This document shows positions 60,683 through 64,000 of a stretch of DNA of 64,000 nt, piece by piece. The notes beneath the pieces are model-generated. The model was given only the letters and a program-made list of their open reading frames with translations. It was not told where the DNA came from and did not search any database. The stretch's first letter is position 1. The number at the start of each line of letters is the position of its first letter. The translations under genes and the position numbers were made by a program. The stretch is from Mesorhizobium sp. RMAD-H1 (GTDB taxonomy: Bacteria > Pseudomonadota > Alphaproteobacteria > Rhizobiales > Rhizobiaceae). The stretch lies in the NCBI RefSeq assembly GCF_014191375.1, contig NZ_JACHWN010000002.1, forward strand, positions 186,001 to 250,000. The letters run 5' to 3'.

Positions 60683-61408
60683 ATGCACAGCGCGGCGCAG
60701 AGGGAAATCTCGATAACGGAAAGCCGCTTCTTCACGCGTGTCTTCTACGCGTTTTTGGGCCTCGCCATCCTTTCGGCCGCCATCAATCTCGGCGGCCGGT
60801 ATTTCGGCCCGCTGATTGCCCTGGGCGGCCATACGGACGACGTCACCGTCCGCGAGATCGTCATCGGCAACAACGTGCTCACCATCCCGGCAAATATGAT
60901 CCGCTTTCCCGCGCAGCGGCGCGACGGGGTCGCCAACCGTGTCGATCTTTACCTGAAATGGCCGGAAATGGCGGGCTACAGCGCCCAGGCGCGCAGTGAA
61001 TTCAACTTCACCGCGGCGCGGCGGCAGCTTCTGTTTCTCTCGATCGAGCCCAGAACCATGTCGCGCGACATGGCGGGACGCTACCTGCCGATCTATTCGG
61101 CTTTGATCGAACTGCCGGGAACGCCCGGCCCGGCGGGATTGACGCTGTACAGCTTCCGGCAGACGAGTGGCTATATCAACGAGGAACTGGCCGTCTCCTC
61201 GACCGGGGGAGATACCCCCGATTTCGTGGCGCGCTGCCTTGAGGAAAATGTTGCCAAAGAAATGGCCGGCGCCTGCGAGCGCGATATCCAGTTCGGCGAC
61301 GGCCTGCAGCTCTTATATCGTTTCCCGCGCCATCTGCTCGGCGAATGGCGTGCGCTGGACGAAGCCGTCAGATCCTTTGCCGCGGGTCATCTGGCCGATG
61401 CCATATGA
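60683..61408 (+). CDS. Membrane-anchored protein of unknown function
   Basis: 241 residues with one N-terminal membrane span (about 17-38, RVFYAFLGLAILSAAINLGGRYF). The remainder is probably periplasmic. No known motif is recognised; FPRHLLGEWRALDEAV closes the fold. It stands alone between the carbonic anhydrase homologue and DUF3126. The upstream TTAACCAT sequence (60621-60628) resembles a CtrA half-site, but only one half is seen. Confidence 0.72.
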   Translation: MHSAAQREISITESRFFTRVFYAFLGLAILSAAINLGGRYFGPLIALGGHTDDVTVREIVIGNNVLTIPANMIRFPAQRRDGVANRVDLYLKWPEMAGYSAQARSEFNFTAARRQLLFLSIEPRTMSRDMAGRYLPIYSALIELPGTPGPAGLTLYSFRQTSGYINEELAVSSTGGDTPDFVARCLEENVAKEMAGACERDIQFGDGLQLLYRFPRHLLGEWRALDEAVRSFAAGHLADAI

Positions 61409-61429
61409 CCGTATCGGAGCGCATCGGGA

Positions 61430-61466
61430 TCGAGGGCGGCACCGCATGCAGCCCGCCCTCGATTAA
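61430..61466 (+). terminator. Terminator hairpin between convergent genes
   Basis: Perfect 10-base-pair stem TCGAGGGCGG/CCGCCCTCGA (61430-61439 with 61453-61462), a 13-base loop and a short TTAAAAT tail. It ends just before the DUF3126 stop. Confidence 0.55.
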
Positions 61467-61468
61467 AA

Positions 61469-61675
61469 TCAGAGATCGATGTCCAGAATGGCCATCGAGA
61501 AATTATAGGACAACTCGCCCTCGTCTTCGTCCTTGTAGATGAGGCCGAGGAATTCGTCGTTGAGATAGAGCTCGCAGGAATCGTCCTTGCGTGGACGCGC
61601 CTTCACTTCAAGGCCGGGATTCTTGAAGACACGCTTGAAATAGGCGTCGAGTTTTCTCAGTTCTTCAGGTTTCAA
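61469..61675 (-). CDS. DUF3126 family protein
   Basis: 68-residue protein with the DUF3126 signature (KAYFKRVF-like LDAYFKRVFKNPGLEVKARP and DEFLGLIYKDEDEGELSYNF). The family is confined to alphaproteobacteria, of unknown function. It lies 92 bases from cysE, on the same strand. Confidence 0.88.
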   Translation of the reverse strand: MKPEELRKLDAYFKRVFKNPGLEVKARPRKDDSCELYLNDEFLGLIYKDEDEGELSYNFSMAILDIDL

Positions 61676-61767
61676 CGAATTCTCCTATGCATTTGTTGGA
61701 GGCGGGTTTTGGCACGGTGCATCGAGCCATGTAAAGCCCGCAGGACGCTTGTCACCGTCTTTGATTG

Positions 61768-62592
61768 TCAGTCCGCGCTGTTGATGAGCTGGTCCATGAC
61801 GCGCGATGGCTCCGCGCAGCCGCTCTCGCCCACGATGCGCGCGGGAACGCCCGCAACCGTCACATTGCTCGGCACGGGTTTGACGACGACCGAGCCCGAC
61901 GCCACCTTCGAGCAATGGCCGACCTCGATATTGCCGAGAATCTTGGCGCCGGCGCCGATCAGGACGCCATGGCGGATCTTGGGATGACGGTCGCCGCTGG
62001 CCTTGCCCGTTCCGCCAAGCGTGACGCCATGCAGGATCGAGACATTATCCTCGATCACTGCCGTCTCGCCCACGACCAACCCGGTCGCATGGTCGAGGAA
62101 TATCCCGTTGCCCAGTTTCGCCGCCGGATGGATATCCGTCTGGAAGACGGAGGAGGAACGGCTCTGCAGGTAATAGGCGAAATCCTTGCGCCCCTCCCTC
62201 CAGAGCCAGTGCGCCAGGCGATGCGTCTGGATGGCGTGAAAGCCCTTGAGATAGAGCACCGGATCGAGAAAGCGGTTGCACGCCGGATCACGGTCATAGA
62301 CGGCCTGGACGTCGACGCGCAGGACCTGCGACCATTCCGGCTCGGCAAGGCGCATCTCGGCGAAGGTCTGGCGCAGGATGCCCGCATCCAGATCCGCATG
62401 ACCCAGCCTTTCGGCGATGCGGTGGCCCACCGCGTCTTCCAGGCTGCCCTGGTTGAGGACCGTCGAATAGAGAAAGGCGGCCAGGATCGGGTCGCGCTGC
62501 GCTGCCTCTTCGGCCTCGGCGCGGATCGCGTCCCAGATCGGATCCACCTGCTCGATGGCGTTGACCATCTTGGCGGTATTGTGTGTGGGCAT
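61768..62592 (-). CDS. cysE: Serine O-acetyltransferase
   Basis: 274-residue enzyme making O-acetylserine for cysteine biosynthesis, usually complexed with CysK. An N-terminal helical region (about 1-150) precedes the hexapeptide left-handed helix (DIHPAAKLGNGIFLDHATGLVVGET). The catalytic His-Asp lies near LDHATG. The C-terminus ends MDQLINSAD rather than in Ile, the residue that usually inserts in the CysK active site, so the complex may be weaker. The ATG at 62592 is chosen; the longer frame overlaps the neighbouring hydrolase. Confidence 0.94.
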   Translation of the reverse strand: MPTHNTAKMVNAIEQVDPIWDAIRAEAEEAAQRDPILAAFLYSTVLNQGSLEDAVGHRIAERLGHADLDAGILRQTFAEMRLAEPEWSQVLRVDVQAVYDRDPACNRFLDPVLYLKGFHAIQTHRLAHWLWREGRKDFAYYLQSRSSSVFQTDIHPAAKLGNGIFLDHATGLVVGETAVIEDNVSILHGVTLGGTGKASGDRHPKIRHGVLIGAGAKILGNIEVGHCSKVASGSVVVKPVPSNVTVAGVPARIVGESGCAEPSRVMDQLINSAD

Positions 62593-62695
62593 TTCAATAC
62601 TCCCGGCCTTCGCCGCTATTCTTGCTCTTTCCCAGCAACATAGAGCAAATTCATTTGCTTGACACGTCAATTTGCCGAAACGCGGCCGTGAAGGC

Positions 62696-63466
62696 TCAAA
62701 TGGGGTGTTCGCGCAGGAATTCCAGCACCGCCCGCTTGAATACCTTGTCGCCCACGGCGAGCATGTGATCCCGGTCCGGGATGTCCAGTGACCGGCCGTT
62801 CGGCAGCAGCCTTGCCAGATCATGCGGGCTGCCGCCGATATCGTCCTTGGTGCCGACCGCCACCAGGGTCGGCTGTGTGATGCGGCCGATCGCCTCGGCG
62901 CTCAGCGTCTCCTTCGACGTGAGGACGCAGGCGGCAAGCGCCAGCCGGTCGCTTTTCGTCTGGTCAGCGAATTTGCGGAACATCAGCCCGCGCGGATGGG
63001 TGATGGTCGCCGGATCCTCGGCAAGAAGCGCCTCATGGATCGGCCCCCAGTCGCCGGCGCCGGTGACCATGCCGATGCCGAGCCCGCCGAAAATGAGGCT
63101 GTGCACATGTTCGGGGTGCTCCAGCGCCATGAAGGCGGCGATGCGGGCGCCCATGGAATAGCCCATGACATGCGCCTTCCCGATCCCCAGATGGTCGAGA
63201 AGCGCCACCGCGTCGCCGGCCATCAGGCTCGGCGTGTAATCGGCGGGCTCATGGCTCTTTTCCGACTGGCCATGCCCGCGATCGTCGATGGCGATGACCC
63301 GGTATCCCGCCTCCGTCAGCGTCTGGAACCAGCCGGGCGACACCCAGTTGACATAGCTCGACGAGGCGAAACCGTGGATCAGCAGCACGGGGTCGCCCTC
63401 GCCCTGCTCGCAATAGGCAAGGCGCAGGCCGTCATGCTGGAAAGTGCGGATTTCAGGCGTGTTCAC
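62696..63466 (-). CDS. Alpha/beta hydrolase with Ser nucleophile
   Basis: 256-residue hydrolase. The oxyanion motif HGFASS begins at about 31 and the nucleophile elbow GYSMG gives Ser104. The catalytic Asp is probably in VGTKDDIGG and the His in PDRDHMLAVG. The substrate is unknown. Its gene precedes cysE by 103 bases in the same direction and may be co-transcribed, although a TTGACG box in that spacer suggests a separate cysE promoter. Confidence 0.87.
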   Translation of the reverse strand: MNTPEIRTFQHDGLRLAYCEQGEGDPVLLIHGFASSSYVNWVSPGWFQTLTEAGYRVIAIDDRGHGQSEKSHEPADYTPSLMAGDAVALLDHLGIGKAHVMGYSMGARIAAFMALEHPEHVHSLIFGGLGIGMVTGAGDWGPIHEALLAEDPATITHPRGLMFRKFADQTKSDRLALAACVLTSKETLSAEAIGRITQPTLVAVGTKDDIGGSPHDLARLLPNGRSLDIPDRDHMLAVGDKVFKRAVLEFLREHPI

Positions 63467-63499
63467 TCCTCAAGCCCCTTCGTCAGAATTCCGGATCGG

Positions 63500-63979
63500 T
63501 TATTGCGCGGCGCATTCGCCGCATATGGCGGGATGGCGCACATGATCGCCGATGGCAAGCCCCAGCCGCTTCGCCACGCCGGCGCGCAATTCAATGACGA
63601 AGGCGACCGGCACCACCGACGAGACGATCGCTTCCGAAAACGGCTCGGTGTTTTCGCGAATGGTGGCGATGGCGCCGTCGCGGCCGACGAACACCATGTC
63701 GAGCGGCAGCGGTGTGTTCTTCATCCACATCATCACCGTGCGTGTCTGGTCGAAGACGAAAAGCATGGCGCGATCTTCCGGAAAGTCGGTCCTGTACATC
63801 AGCCCGCGCATCCGCTCGGCATCGGTATCGGCTATCTCGACACCCAGCGACACCGGGCCTTTCGCGGTCTGGAAAACGAGCGGATGCTTGTCGAGAGGCA
63901 GCCGCATCGGCTCCGCCATTTCGGCGCGGGCGGGCAGCACGAAGAGAAGCAGCAGGAAGACTGTGAGGAAACGCGGCAT
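63500..63979 (-). CDS. DUF192-domain secreted protein
   Basis: 159-residue protein with an N-terminal signal peptide (MPRFLTVFLLLLFVLPARA). The DUF192 core shows DTDAERMRGLMYRTDFPEDRAMLFVF and VMMWMKNTPLPLDMVFVG. The role is unknown, possibly periplasmic. Start at 63979 or 63988 cannot be separated: both are ATG, with AGGG suitably placed for the shorter one. The two other Cys residues, near the C-terminus (CGEC), are typical. Confidence 0.86.
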   Translation of the reverse strand: MPRFLTVFLLLLFVLPARAEMAEPMRLPLDKHPLVFQTAKGPVSLGVEIADTDAERMRGLMYRTDFPEDRAMLFVFDQTRTVMMWMKNTPLPLDMVFVGRDGAIATIRENTEPFSEAIVSSVVPVAFVIELRAGVAKRLGLAIGDHVRHPAICGECAAQ

Positions 63980-64000
63980 GGGCACCATCCCTGGAGGGCT

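Overview
The window reads as a chromosomal segment of a high-GC alphaproteobacterium of the order Hyphomicrobiales (Rhizobiales), most likely near Phyllobacteriaceae/Brucellaceae. The evidence is: LexA boxes of the alphaproteobacterial GTTC-N7-GTTC type, an NdvA-type cyclic beta-glucan exporter, a DUF3126 protein, an ATP12-family protein, UvrA with the reduced first zinc finger, a bacterial transglutaminase-like cysteine peptidase, and rhizobial-style intergenic palindromes. Genus and species cannot be fixed from the sequence alone. No prophage, transposase, CRISPR array, rRNA gene or integrated island was seen.

Region 1 (1-20.6 kb) is mixed housekeeping. It holds uvrA behind two SOS boxes, a DUF72 protein, the NAD(P)HX repair enzyme Nnr, and glnB-glnA behind a sigma-54 promoter. 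Then come a minus-strand group (ATP12-like chaperone, HAD phosphatase, RluC-type pseudouridine synthase), ndvA, a divergent aldo/keto reductase and TetR pair with palindromic operators, a PhyH-type dioxygenase, rarA, a Do-like periplasmic protease and an epoxide-hydrolase-like enzyme.

Region 2 (20.8-54.7 kb) is a nearly unbroken minus-strand translation and transcription block. In transcription order it is tRNA-Tyr, tRNA-Gly, tuf, tRNA-Trp, secE, nusG, rplK, rplA, rplJ, rplL, rpoB, rpoC; then, after one opposite-strand 93-codon gene, rpsL, rpsG, fusA, tuf; then the whole S10-spc-alpha cluster down to rplQ and a strong terminator. The two tuf copies differ at only two bases. Every spacer longer than about 100 bases in this block contains at least one strong palindrome, which is the most unusual structural signal in the window.

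Region 3 (54.9-64 kb) holds smaller genes: rlmB, a CBS-pair protein, a rhomboid protease, PAS-domain, PilZ-domain and periplasmic cysteine-peptidase genes in a row, a gamma-class carbonic anhydrase homologue, a membrane-anchored orphan, DUF3126, cysE, an alpha/beta hydrolase and a DUF192 protein.

Dispersed palindromes occur between genes in at least four sequence families. One has three copies of a 23-39 base stem-loop, one has two copies of a GATCATG-ended stem-loop, two are long inverted pairs next to uvrA and rarA, and two spacers carry short tandem repeats. I did not find a convincing new multi-gene system. The best leads are the spacer hairpins, the tuf Thr/Pro difference, and the two unrecognised small genes.
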